The notes: generated by a model from the sequence alone, not told the origin. A DNA stretch of 64,000 nt from Winogradskyella vincentii (GCF_020166345.1 NZ_JAIUJS010000001.1:558001-622000), one strand, 5' to 3'. Shown: positions 52,197-61,190, counted from the first letter of the stretch. A program made the numbers and translations.

Positions 52197-53339
52197 TTAT
52201 TTCTTTTTAACAGCAGAACATCCTGCCATTGTTGTAATCTTAATTGCTTCAGTTGCTGGTAAAGCCTCATTTCTATGCACTAATTGTTGTACCATTTCAC
52301 GAGTGATGGCCTCAAATGCCTTTTCAATTGGCGTTGCTGTTTGTAATGCCGCTGGCCTTCCTAGGTCACCAGCCTCACGAATACTTTGTACAATTGGAAC
52401 CTCCCCTAAAAACGGTACGCTTAAGTCCTCTGCCAAATATTTTGCACCTTCCTTACCAAATATATAATATTTATTCTCTGGCAGTTCCTCAGGAGTGAAG
52501 TAGGCCATATTTTCTACAATTCCTAAAACTGGTACATTAATATTTTCTTGTTGAAACATTGCTACACCCTTTTTTGCATCTGCAAGTGCAACATTTTGTG
52601 GTGTACTAACTACAACAGATCCAGTAATTGGTAGTGCTTGCATTATACTTAGATGAATATCACCAGTACCTGGTGGTAAATCTATAAGTAAAAAATCTAG
52701 TTCTCCCCAAGCGGCATCAAAAATCATTTGGTTTAACGCTTTTGCAGCCATTGGTCCTCTCCAAATAACTGCTTGATCTGGTTTAGTGAAAAATCCTATA
52801 GAAAGCACTTTTACACCATGATTTTCAATTGGTTTCATCTTTGACTTACCATCTACATTTACTGATAGTGGACGTTCTGAAGCCACATCGAACATTATAG
52901 GAATTGATGGACCATAAATGTCAGCATCTAACACACCTACTTTAAAACCCATCTTTGCTAAAGTGACCGCAAGGTTTGCGGTAACCGTAGATTTACCAAC
53001 ACCACCTTTACCAGAAGCTACAGCAACGATGTTTTGTATGCCTGGAATTGGCTTCCCTTTTATTTCGTTCACAGCAGTTTGCGCTGGCGCATCTACCTTA
53101 ACGTTAACTTTTATTTTGGCTTTTTCATAAACCTCTCTATGAATAGTCTGTAGAATCTCAACCTCAGTTTTTTTCTTTGCCTGAAGACTTGGGTTTTTAA
53201 TCGTTATATCAACTATTACCTCATCTGCAAATGTCACTATGTTTGTAACCGCACCACTATCAACCATATTCTCACCCTCACCAGGAGCCGTTATGGTTTT
53301 AAGTGCCTTAAGTATATCTTGTTTGTTTAGTTTTACCAT
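52197..53339 (-). CDS. Mrp/ApbC-family Fe-S cluster carrier ATPase
   Basis: The 380-residue protein has an N-terminal MIP18/DUF59 domain (about 3-85) and a deviant Walker A P-loop NTPase domain (VASGKGGVGKSTVTANLAV near 107-125, LLIDLPPGTGD). It moves Fe-S clusters to apoproteins in related systems. The usual CPxC cluster-binding pair after VENM(A/S)YF is missing here (ENMAYFTPEELPENKYYIFG), so the bridging cluster would need other ligands or the Nfu partner. It is followed directly by nfu. Confidence 0.93.
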   Translation of the reverse strand: MVKLNKQDILKALKTITAPGEGENMVDSGAVTNIVTFADEVIVDITIKNPSLQAKKKTEVEILQTIHREVYEKAKIKVNVKVDAPAQTAVNEIKGKPIPGIQNIVAVASGKGGVGKSTVTANLAVTLAKMGFKVGVLDADIYGPSIPIMFDVASERPLSVNVDGKSKMKPIENHGVKVLSIGFFTKPDQAVIWRGPMAAKALNQMIFDAAWGELDFLLIDLPPGTGDIHLSIMQALPITGSVVVSTPQNVALADAKKGVAMFQQENINVPVLGIVENMAYFTPEELPENKYYIFGKEGAKYLAEDLSVPFLGEVPIVQSIREAGDLGRPAALQTATPIEKAFEAITREMVQQLVHRNEALPATEAIKITTMAGCSAVKKK

Positions 53340-53445
53340 TATCTAGATTAATTCTAAATGCAAAGATACTGCTAAAAGTTCATATTCTGAAGCTCCAAAA
53401 TTGAATTGGATAATAGTTGAATTCGATTTTATAATAGGCAGTATA

Positions 53446-53778
53446 TCAGAGAAGTTCCTTCGAAGGATCCCAGTAGATTTCTTCTAAATTTTGTATTTGA
53501 TTGTCAATGACAACAACACCTTCATTTTCGAGCAATTGTTGCATTAAATTCGTCCCTTCGAAGTGATGTTTACCTGTTAATAATCCTTTGCGATTAACCA
53601 CTCTGTGCGCTGGTACATCCTTAGTGTGAGAAGCATTCATAGCGTAACCAACTATTCTTGCACTTTTTGTTGCCCCAAGATACTTTGCAATAGCACCATA
53701 ACTAGTGACCTTACCATATGGAATCAGTCTTACGACATCATAAACTTTCTCGAAAAAACCAAGTGTTTCAGGTTTCAT
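53446..53778 (-). CDS. Alkyltransferase-like protein (MGMT family without the active cysteine)
   Basis: The 110-residue protein has the DNA-binding and active-site region of O6-alkylguanine-DNA alkyltransferases (IPYGKVTSYGAIAKYLG; ARIVGYAMNAS), but the PCHRV motif is PAHRV (56-60), with Ala57 in place of the alkyl-accepting Cys. This is typical of ATL proteins, which bind alkylated bases and recruit nucleotide excision repair. It overlaps the stop of the LysE-type gene by 1 bp. Confidence 0.9.
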   Translation of the reverse strand: MKPETLGFFEKVYDVVRLIPYGKVTSYGAIAKYLGATKSARIVGYAMNASHTKDVPAHRVVNRKGLLTGKHHFEGTNLMQQLLENEGVVVIDNQIQNLEEIYWDPSKELL

Positions 53779-54407
53779 TAGAGTTCTCTTAATATATTTA
53801 TAAAAGTAATCAGTGCTACAAGACCTGTAATAATACCAATACTGTAATTCATGCTTTTCTGTGACGTAAACTTTTTGTCTTTTATCTTATCAAAAAAGAA
53901 AATATAGAAATACAGCATCACAAAAGTCCCCATTGCTGCTCCAGTTACATAGGTAATTATACTCAATCTTTCAAAATCCATAACACCAAAAGAAGCTAAG
54001 GTTATAGTCATATAAGCTTGATACGGAATTGGGAATACATTTAATGAAGACAAAAACATTCCATGAAAAAAGCGACTTTTCTTACTTCTGGTATCTGGAT
54101 TAATCTTTGGGTCTTTTTGATTTTTTGCAATAACCAAAAAATATATAGTAATTAATATAAAAATCACAAATGCTACACGTTGCAGAATTTCAACTATATC
54201 GGGTCTATTGGAAAGATATCTAGCAAAAATTGCTGCAATATAAGTTTGAACAAATACGATAAGACATACGCCAGATGAAAATGTAATGCCTCTTCCAGGA
54301 CCTTCTTTAAGGCTAATTCTAGCCGCTGTCATATTAAGTAATCCAGGAGGTATAACACCAATAAGCGCAACAAATAGCCCAAGAAAGAAAATTACGGTAA
54401 TGCTCAA
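53778..54407 (-). CDS. LysE-family exporter
   Basis: The 209-residue membrane protein has about six helices and the LysE/RhtB N-terminus (FLGLFVALIGVIPPGLLNMT, then AARISLKEGPGRGITFSSG). Family members export amino acids or related small molecules; the substrate is not known. It lies 3 bp downstream of trmB and touches the ATL gene, so the three are probably one operon without shared function. Confidence 0.85.
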   Translation of the reverse strand: MSITVIFFLGLFVALIGVIPPGLLNMTAARISLKEGPGRGITFSSGVCLIVFVQTYIAAIFARYLSNRPDIVEILQRVAFVIFILITIYFLVIAKNQKDPKINPDTRSKKSRFFHGMFLSSLNVFPIPYQAYMTITLASFGVMDFERLSIITYVTGAAMGTFVMLYFYIFFFDKIKDKKFTSQKSMNYSIGIITGLVALITFINILREL

Positions 54408-54410
54408 ACC

Positions 54411-55085
54411 TTAGTTGATTTTAAATCTAATATACGTAATTGCTTTGTCTTGCTCTAAATACTGGCTTTCATAAAACGTCTGAATATCAGTTACTTCTTT
54501 TGGGCTTCCCTCTAGTTTATAAACATTATGGTTGGCATAAATCACTTCATAACCAGCACCATGCAACAACCCAAGTGTATAACCATGCATAAATTCACTA
54601 TCTGTTTTTAAATGCATTATTCCATCTGCTTTTAATATTTTTCTATAACGCTCAATAAAAGCCAAATTGGTCATTCTATGCTTTGTGCGCTTATATTTAA
54701 TCTGTGGATCAGGGAAAGTTATCCAAATTTCATCAACCTCATTTTCTCCAAATACATATTCAACCAATTCTATTTGGGTTCTTACAAAAGCGACATTATC
54801 TAAGTTTTCCTCTATTGCCGTTTTGGCACCACGCCAAAATCTTGCACCTTTAATATCTATACCTATATAGTTTATATTTGGATTACGCTTAGCCAAGCTC
54901 ACTGTATACTCACCTTTGCCACATCCTAATTCTAATACTATGGGATTATTATTATTAAATACTTTCTCACGCCATTGGCCTTTCTTATCATAAGAGTTGT
55001 TCAAAAGTTCTTCACGTGTTGGCTGATAGACATTATGAAATGTCTCATTTTCTTTGAATCGTTTGAGCTTGTTTTTACTACCCAC
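54411..55085 (-). CDS. trmB: tRNA (guanine-46-N7)-methyltransferase
   Basis: The 224-residue protein has the SAM motif VLELGCGKGEYTV, then YIGIDIKGARFWRGAK, and the family motif DEIWITFPDPQIKYKRTKHR. It makes m7G46 in the tRNA variable loop. It is the first gene of a three-gene run with the LysE-type exporter and the ATL gene. Length is normal. Confidence 0.96.
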   Translation of the reverse strand: MGSKNKLKRFKENETFHNVYQPTREELLNNSYDKKGQWREKVFNNNNPIVLELGCGKGEYTVSLAKRNPNINYIGIDIKGARFWRGAKTAIEENLDNVAFVRTQIELVEYVFGENEVDEIWITFPDPQIKYKRTKHRMTNLAFIERYRKILKADGIMHLKTDSEFMHGYTLGLLHGAGYEVIYANHNVYKLEGSPKEVTDIQTFYESQYLEQDKAITYIRFKIN

Positions 55086-55190
55086 TTTTAAAATACACTA
55101 GTTTATTAATGCCGTAAAATTAAGGAAAGATTTTAGCTTTATATTTGATATTCATCTTTGTTTCAGAATAATTAAAAACAACTTTGTTTT

Positions 55191-56249
55191 TTGGAAAATA
55201 ATGGTCGGAAAAAAATATTAGTAGCACCTCTAAATTGGGGTTTGGGCCATGCAACTCGGTGTATACCTATAATCAAAGCACTATTAGATTATAATTTTGA
55301 GCCTATAATTGCAAGTGATGGTGATGCTTTAGAATTATTGAAAAAAGAGTTTCCTGAATTAAATGCCATTGAACTGCCTTCATATAATATTACATATCCA
55401 AAAAAAGGGAAAGGCCTTAGAAAAAAACTGCTTTCTGATTCACCTCGTTTTATGAAAACAATAAAAAAAGAGAGAAGATTAATTAAGTTACTGGCAGAAA
55501 CAGAAGGTCTATCTGGCATAATTTCAGACAATCGATTTGGTGTTAGGGCAAAAGATATTCCTACTATATTTATTACACATCAATTAAAAGTTTTAAGTGG
55601 TTCAACAACATGGTTGAGTACTAAATTACATCAAAATATCATTTCAAAATTTGATGAATGCTGGGTGCCAGATCATAAAGGAGCAAATAACTTAAGTGGT
55701 GATTTGGGGCATGGAACATTTGATAAAATACAATTAAAATATATTGGTCCGCTAAGTAGATTCCAAAAACAAAAAACCAATAAAATATACGATTTAATTG
55801 TACTACTATCTGGCCCAGAACCTCAACGTACAATTTTAGAACAGAAATTACTTAATGAACTTGAACACTTTAATGGAAATGTAAGATTCGTAAGAGGTTT
55901 AATCAAAAACTCACAGACAAAACAAACTCAAAATAATTTAACCGTATATAATTATATGACTACTCAAGAACTTGAGAAGTCTATAAACGAGAGTGCTTTA
56001 GTTTTGAGCAGATCCGGCTACACCACTATTATGGATTTAGCAAAATTAGAGAAGAAGGCCTTTTTTATTCCAACTCCAGGCCAATTTGAACAAGAGTACT
56101 TGGCACGTCGACTTAAGGACGATAAAATTATCCCAAGTTGTAATCAAGATGATTTTAAAATAGAAATGCTAAACTCTATTGAAGATTATTCAGGTTTTAA
56201 ATCAAGTCCATTTCAAACAGACTATGAAAATCTATTCAGCCTTTTCTAG
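55191..56249 (+). CDS. Glycosyltransferase, MJ1255/GT28-like, with TTG start
   Basis: The 352-residue protein begins ILVAPLNWGLGHATRCIPII, a glycosyltransferase-B N-terminal motif similar to MurG and the MJ1255 family, and carries SRSGYTTIMDLAKLEKKAFF and PGQFEQEYLARRL, the donor-binding region in the C-terminal half. No ATG exists before the conserved motif: an in-frame TAA lies 18 bp before the TTG at 55191, so TTG is the likely start. The 3' end overlaps the convergent histidine kinase gene by 18 bp. The acceptor is unknown. Confidence 0.82.
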   Translation: MENNGRKKILVAPLNWGLGHATRCIPIIKALLDYNFEPIIASDGDALELLKKEFPELNAIELPSYNITYPKKGKGLRKKLLSDSPRFMKTIKKERRLIKLLAETEGLSGIISDNRFGVRAKDIPTIFITHQLKVLSGSTTWLSTKLHQNIISKFDECWVPDHKGANNLSGDLGHGTFDKIQLKYIGPLSRFQKQKTNKIYDLIVLLSGPEPQRTILEQKLLNELEHFNGNVRFVRGLIKNSQTKQTQNNLTVYNYMTTQELEKSINESALVLSRSGYTTIMDLAKLEKKAFFIPTPGQFEQEYLARRLKDDKIIPSCNQDDFKIEMLNSIEDYSGFKSSPFQTDYENLFSLF

Positions 56250-57278
56250 AGTAAAAGAGAACTCACTACCGACTCCAAGTTGACTTTCAACGTAGATTTT
56301 TTCTTCGTGTGCCTCAATAATATGTTTCACAATAGAAAGCCCTAAACCAGAACCTCCTTCTTTTCTAGAACCACTTTTATCTACTCTATAAAATCTTTCA
56401 AAAAGTCTTGGAAGATCTTTTTTATCTATACCCTCTCCATTATCAGTTACTCTAACTATAGCCTTGTTCTTTATTAGGTTTTCTATACTGACTTCGGTGG
56501 TACCCTTTTCTTGACCATATTTTATTGAGTTTACAATCAAATTTGTAAGTACTTGTTGAATCCTTTCTCGGTCTGCATAAACCATAATCGGATGGTTATA
56601 ATCCATGTCAAAAGTTAGGGTGATTTTCCTTTTTGAGGCTTTCATTTCAAATAAATCAAAAACACCCTTTACTAATTCTACAATATCAAATTTTTCCTTG
56701 TTTAGGCTAAGATCACCAACTTCTAATTTAGTGATCATATCCAAATCTTTAATTATATAAATTAATCGTTCAACACCTTCGCTTGCTCTGTTTAAATATT
56801 TATTTCTGAGTTTCTCATCATCCATGCCACCATCTAACAAGGTTAAGATATAGCCTTGAACTGTGAACAATGGTGTTTTCATTTCATGGGAAATATTACC
56901 CATATATTCCTTCCGATATTCTTCCCTGACCTTAAGCGTTTCAATTTCTAATTTTTTATCTCGCGCGTACTTATCAATTTCTTTGGTAAGTGTTCCCATA
57001 TCCGTAGTTATGGGCTGTTGTCTTAAGGATGCAGATTCTAAAAGTGTTAAATCATCATAGATTTTCTTAACTCTTCTGTAAATAAAACGTTCAACTCTAT
57101 ACTGAATAACAAAAAAACATACGATATAGCAAATGGGTGCAAAGAAGATCACCTGCCAATTAAAACTATGGTAATACCATAAAAAAACACTCACAAGGAG
57201 CGTTGTAAACATCGTTACGTATAACGATGTTATTGTAGCGAACTTATAGGTTTTCTTAAAATTACTTCCTTGCATCAA
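56232..57278 (-). CDS. Sensor histidine kinase (PhoR-like)
   Basis: The 348-residue kinase has two membrane helices (about 15-34 and 42-60) with a short loop, a linker, the H box NISHEMKTPLF with His131, and a HATPase domain (NLIVNSIKYG, DNGEGI, GSGLGLSIVKHI). The periplasmic loop is too short for a ligand domain, so it may sense through the membrane or a partner. It overlaps the response regulator by 4 bp (57275-57278). The response regulator and kinase order resembles PhoB-PhoR. Confidence 0.92.
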   Translation of the reverse strand: MMQGSNFKKTYKFATITSLYVTMFTTLLVSVFLWYYHSFNWQVIFFAPICYIVCFFVIQYRVERFIYRRVKKIYDDLTLLESASLRQQPITTDMGTLTKEIDKYARDKKLEIETLKVREEYRKEYMGNISHEMKTPLFTVQGYILTLLDGGMDDEKLRNKYLNRASEGVERLIYIIKDLDMITKLEVGDLSLNKEKFDIVELVKGVFDLFEMKASKRKITLTFDMDYNHPIMVYADRERIQQVLTNLIVNSIKYGQEKGTTEVSIENLIKNKAIVRVTDNGEGIDKKDLPRLFERFYRVDKSGSRKEGGSGLGLSIVKHIIEAHEEKIYVESQLGVGSEFSFTLEKAE

Positions 57279-57961
57279 TCAACAAACTTGTAACCAACGC
57301 CTTTAACAGTTTTAAAAGAATTATCGCCGATTTTTTCACGGAGCTTTCTAATATGAACATCTATTGTTCTTCCGCCTACAACAACTTCATTGCCCCATAC
57401 TTTATCTAAAATCTCGTCGCGCTTAAATACTTTTCCAGGCTTGGTCACTAGCAAAGATAATAATTCAAACTCTTTTCGTGGTAAAGTTATTTCTTCACCC
57501 TTTTTGGTAATCTTATATTCTTCTTTGTAAATAACAAGGTCTCCGATTTTAACAACACTATCTCTGGTATTATCTTGTTTCTTCAAGCGTCTTAGCAGTG
57601 CTTTAACCTTACTAACGAGCACCTTTGGTTTAATTGGTTTTGCAATATAATCGTCAGCACCAGCATCAAAACCAGCAACCTGGGAATAATCCTCTCCCCT
57701 TGCTGTTAAAAAAGTTATTATTGTATCATTTTGGTTTGGTAATTCTCTAATCTTTTCACAAGCCTCAATGCCGTCCATTTCTGGCATCATTACATCCAAA
57801 ATGATAAGATGTGGTCTATGTGTTTTGGCTTTCTCAACAGCTTCAATACCATTTTCACCAGTTATAATTTGATAACCTTGTGATGACAAATTATAACCAA
57901 CAATTTCTAAAATATCCGGCTCATCATCAACCAATAGTATTTTTATATCCTTTTTCTTCAA
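57275..57961 (-). CDS. OmpR/PhoB-family response regulator
   Basis: The 228-residue protein has a receiver with Asp12-Asp13, phosphoacceptor Asp56 (LIILDVMMPEMDG), Thr (FLTARG) and Lys (IAKPI), then a winged-helix output domain (LPRKEFELLSLLVTKPGKVF, then GGRTIDVHIRKLREKIG). It is the cognate regulator of the kinase that it overlaps by 4 bp. The target is unknown; phosphate control is possible, because Bacteroidota PhoB has the same architecture. Confidence 0.93.
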   Translation of the reverse strand: MKKKDIKILLVDDEPDILEIVGYNLSSQGYQIITGENGIEAVEKAKTHRPHLIILDVMMPEMDGIEACEKIRELPNQNDTIITFLTARGEDYSQVAGFDAGADDYIAKPIKPKVLVSKVKALLRRLKKQDNTRDSVVKIGDLVIYKEEYKITKKGEEITLPRKEFELLSLLVTKPGKVFKRDEILDKVWGNEVVVGGRTIDVHIRKLREKIGDNSFKTVKGVGYKFVD

Positions 57962-58194
57962 TCCTACAATAATGTTTTAAGATTTGTAAATATAAAATAT
58001 ATCTTTATTAAGTGTCATATATAGTAACAATTGATAACAATTCCCTAACATTGAATATTCGGTATTACATCCTTTTGAATAGCAATTTTTAAACAATGTT
58101 ATGCTATTGTAAAATTGTAGGTTGTTAACAAAATTCCCTCCTTTTAATCATAAATAGTTCTTATATTTAAGGACTAATTTTATTTTAATCAATT

Positions 58195-60030
58195 ATGAAA
58201 AAACTTTACTTTTTTTTAAGCGCTATTCTAATTTCAAGTCTTTCTTATGGACAAGATCTGATACTAACAGGAGTCATTGATGCTACTTTGCCAGGTGGCT
58301 CACCAAAGGCCGTTGAATTATATGCAACTGCCAATATACCAGACTTGTCACTTTACGGTGTTGGATCTGCTAATAACGGTGGAGGAACCGACGGATCTGA
58401 AGTACAATTATCTGGTACGGCATCTTTAGGAGATTTTATATATGTTGCATATGAAGCAAATGCTGGAGATTTTAATACATGGTTTGGATTTAATCCAGAT
58501 ATTACCCATCCATCTGCTACAAATGTAAATGGTGATGATGCTATAGAGCTTTTTTATGATGCCTCTGGAACCTTTTCTGGTGCAGAAACGGTAATAGATA
58601 CTTTTGGAGATATTAATACCGATGGTACTAACGAGCCATGGGAATATTTAGACGGTTGGGCGTATAGAGTTGATGGTACTGGACCTGATGGTAGCACATT
58701 TACTCTGAGTAACTGGACCTATAGCGGAAAAAATGTTCTAGATGGTGAAAGTTCCAATGCTGGGGCTTCAACACCTTTTCCTAATGGAACTTATTCGACA
58801 ACACCTAATACAGACCCTACTTTAAAAATAGCAGGAACTGATGCTCCTGCGAATGGCTCTTCTTTTACCGATGATCCTGAAACAGCAGTCCCAGGAAATG
58901 CTACGATTGATTTTGAAACAACTAATTTTACTGTAGGAGAACCTGGTACAGGTACACAAGGGGATGGATATATAGTATGGTCGATAGTGAACATAAATAA
59001 CGCAGGAAATAATGACGGAGGTAATATTTATACAGCTAATGACGGTGTTGAATATGACATAACAGGTTTAATAGCTGGAGAAACTTATGATTTTACATCT
59101 GAGTTAGTTGACAATGCAGGGGCTTCCTTAAGTCCAGCAGTAATTTATTCGTTTACTATTACCATAGCACAATATAATAATGTTGCTAATTTAGGAGCAT
59201 TGAGACTTCAAACTGTAGATCCTGATACCTATTACAGAGTTACTGGTCAAGTTATAAATACTGCAACCGATGCTGATACCGAACAAGTTATGTATTTTCA
59301 GGATGCTACAGGAGCAATTAAAGTTTTTGATGCAGATTACGAATTACAGACGTATAATATTGGAGATGCAGTTTCAAATATTAGAGGACGGTTAGAAATA
59401 TTTAATGGGACCCTTCAATTTGTGCCGACATTCGCAGATTGGGGAACTCCAGACACAACAGGTAATACTCCATCAGCTCCTACAGTTGATATTGCAACAA
59501 TAACTGCTAATTTAGACGACTATGAATCTGAATTAGTAAATATAAATGATGTAACTTTTGATCCAGCAGACGTGGGTAACAACTTTGTTGCTGCCATAGG
59601 TGGTACTGGAAATTACGATATTACAGATTCTTCAGGAACAATGATTTTTAGATCAGATTTTGGTACCGCAAATTATATCGGAACCCCAATTCCGTCTGGT
59701 AGCCAAGATCTAACCGTTATAGTTTCCCGTTTTTTTGGCACCGCTCAAGTAGTTGCAAGAAGCTTGTCAGATTTTACATTAGATTTGGAATCTTTTGAAA
59801 TTGGAGAGTTTAATATTTACCCTAACCCAACAAACACTGGTAACGTAACTATAACGTCTACCAATAATGATGTGATGGATATTCAAGTATTTGATGTATT
59901 AGGTAAGCAGGTAATTAATCAAAGACTTTCAAATAACAATCTTAATGTATCTAACCTTAGATCTGGTTTATATATCGTTAAGATTACTCAAAACAATGCG
60001 TCAGTTACTAAAAAATTAGTTATTAAATAG
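58195..60030 (+). CDS. T9SS-secreted protein with lamin-tail-like and OB-fold-like domains
   Basis: The 611-residue protein has a signal peptide (1-19, MKKLYFFLSAILISSLSYG), an N-terminal beta domain resembling lamin-tail/LTD modules (DLILTGVIDATLPGGSPKAV, then ELYATANIPDLSLYGVGS), a middle Ig-like part, an OB-fold-like segment (about 335-470, DPDTYYRVTGQVINTATDAD, then MYFQDATGAIKVFDAD) and a T9SS type A sorting domain (last 75 residues, FNIYPNPTNTGNVTI and GLYIVKITQNNASVTKKLVI). These modules are common in secreted nuclease-like proteins of Bacteroidota, but no catalytic domain is visible. It is a surface or secreted protein. Confidence 0.87.
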   Translation: MKKLYFFLSAILISSLSYGQDLILTGVIDATLPGGSPKAVELYATANIPDLSLYGVGSANNGGGTDGSEVQLSGTASLGDFIYVAYEANAGDFNTWFGFNPDITHPSATNVNGDDAIELFYDASGTFSGAETVIDTFGDINTDGTNEPWEYLDGWAYRVDGTGPDGSTFTLSNWTYSGKNVLDGESSNAGASTPFPNGTYSTTPNTDPTLKIAGTDAPANGSSFTDDPETAVPGNATIDFETTNFTVGEPGTGTQGDGYIVWSIVNINNAGNNDGGNIYTANDGVEYDITGLIAGETYDFTSELVDNAGASLSPAVIYSFTITIAQYNNVANLGALRLQTVDPDTYYRVTGQVINTATDADTEQVMYFQDATGAIKVFDADYELQTYNIGDAVSNIRGRLEIFNGTLQFVPTFADWGTPDTTGNTPSAPTVDIATITANLDDYESELVNINDVTFDPADVGNNFVAAIGGTGNYDITDSSGTMIFRSDFGTANYIGTPIPSGSQDLTVIVSRFFGTAQVVARSLSDFTLDLESFEIGEFNIYPNPTNTGNVTITSTNNDVMDIQVFDVLGKQVINQRLSNNNLNVSNLRSGLYIVKITQNNASVTKKLVIK

Positions 60031-60046
60031 TAGCATTGTTATAATG

Positions 60047-60080
60047 AAAAGCGCAACCTGATTGTTCAGATTGCGCTTTT
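60047..60080 (+). terminator. Terminator after the T9SS protein gene
   Basis: The hairpin AAAAGCGCAA-C-CTGA with loop TTGT and the complementary arm TCAG-A-TTGCGCTTTT is followed by TTATTTT. It starts 17 bp beyond the stop at 60030 and partly overlaps the -33 element of the next promoter. Confidence 0.85.
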
Positions 60081-60098
60081 TTATTTTCCATACTTTTG
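60071..60098 (+). promoter_or_regulatory. Promoter of the LuxE-like gene, near-leaderless
   Basis: TTG (60071-60073) and TACTTTTG (60091-60098) are spaced 17 bp apart. The ATG starts at 60103, only 4 bp after the -7 box, so the transcript would be leaderless or nearly so. Confidence 0.65.
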
Positions 60099-60102
60099 CA
60101 TC

Positions 60103-61083
60103 ATGCTATCAGATAATGAAATTTTTAAGATTAAATCAGAGGAGGAATTCGAATCTCTTGCCTTAGAGATTTTTAAATTTCAGTTTGATAATAATCCTGT
60201 TTATAGATCCTTTTGTGATTTGTTATATAAACATCCATCAGATGTTAATTCTATCTCAAAAATTCCTTTTTTACCCATCCAATTTTTCAAAACTCATGAG
60301 GTATTGAGTTCAAGAAAACAGCCTCAGAAGGTCTTCACAAGTTCTGGTACCACAGGAAATGTAACTAGTAAACATTTTGTCACAGATTTAAATATTTATG
60401 AGTCGAGTTTTAAAAAGGGATTTGAATATTTCTATGGCAATAATGATGATTATGCGATACTAGGTTTACTCCCATCTTATCTAGAAAGAGATGGCTCTTC
60501 ATTGATTTATATGGTTGATTATTTAATTCAAAAATCAAATCATCCTAAAAGTGGTTTCTATTTAAAAAATCTTGATGAATTAGCCGAAACCATTCAATTC
60601 CTAGAAGCCCAAAAACAGAAGACTATTTTAATTGGTGTATCCTTTGCCTTATTAGATTTTGTTGAATCTCACAGCATTAAATTAAAAAATACCATCGTAA
60701 TGGAAACTGGTGGTATGAAAGGAAGAAGGAAAGAAATGATCCGTACTGAATTGCATACTATCCTAAAAGAAGGATTTGGTGTAGATCACATACATAGTGA
60801 ATATGGCATGACAGAACTATTAAGTCAGGCATATTCTAAAGGTAATGGTATTTTTGAATGCCCTCCTTGGATGAAGATACTAACTAGAGATACTGAAGAT
60901 GCATTGACACTTCAGAAAACTAATAAATCAGGTGGTATTAATATCATTGATTTAGCCAATATAAACTCTTGTTCCTTTATTGCAACGCAAGATTTAGGAA
61001 AAGTGCATGACAGTGGTGATTTTGAAATTATAGGCAGATTTGACAATTCTGATATTCGTGGCTGCAATCTTATGGTTTTGTAA
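60103..61083 (+). CDS. LuxE/PaaK-like acyl-protein synthetase
   Basis: The 326-residue protein matches the LuxE/adenylate-forming acyl-protein synthetase family: PFLPIQFFKTHEVLS, VFTSSGTTGNVTSKH (AMP-binding P-loop), IHSEYGMTELLSQAYS, and a C-terminal DLGKVHDSGDFEIIGRFD. LuxE activates fatty acids for bioluminescence; in Bacteroidota, homologues without luxCDAB occur and their role is unknown. The EYGMTE motif and STG-type loop support ATP-dependent acyl activation. It has its own promoter and a hairpin region downstream. Confidence 0.85.
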   Translation: MLSDNEIFKIKSEEEFESLALEIFKFQFDNNPVYRSFCDLLYKHPSDVNSISKIPFLPIQFFKTHEVLSSRKQPQKVFTSSGTTGNVTSKHFVTDLNIYESSFKKGFEYFYGNNDDYAILGLLPSYLERDGSSLIYMVDYLIQKSNHPKSGFYLKNLDELAETIQFLEAQKQKTILIGVSFALLDFVESHSIKLKNTIVMETGGMKGRRKEMIRTELHTILKEGFGVDHIHSEYGMTELLSQAYSKGNGIFECPPWMKILTRDTEDALTLQKTNKSGGINIIDLANINSCSFIATQDLGKVHDSGDFEIIGRFDNSDIRGCNLMVL

Positions 61084-61116
61084 GGAATCTAAATTAAAAC
61101 CGACCAATTGAGTGCT

Positions 61117-61138
61117 ATGAAAAAGAAAGATTTTTCAT
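61117..61138 (+). terminator. Hairpin after the LuxE-like gene
   Basis: ATGAAAAA-GAAAGA-TTTTTCAT is a perfect 8-bp inverted repeat 34 bp after the stop codon. It is a weak, AT-rich stem and may assist the stronger hairpin at 61160. Confidence 0.45.
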
Positions 61139-61159
61139 TAGTTGATTGATTGGTTAGTT

Positions 61160-61184
61160 AATGCCCGAATTTTTTTCGGGCATT
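61160..61184. terminator. Convergent terminator between the LuxE-like gene and tyrS
   Basis: AATGCCCGAA-TTTTT-TTCGGGCATT with CTCTTTTT downstream lies between two convergent genes, 7 bp from the tyrS stop. It can serve the plus-strand gene and probably tyrS as well. Confidence 0.8.
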
Positions 61185-61190
61185 CTCTTT

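Noticed and set aside
58026..58043. Direct repeat AACAATTGATAACAATT upstream of the T9SS protein and regulator genes
   Set aside because: The repeat is short and AT-rich, and it lacks symmetry or spacing typical of a known operator class.
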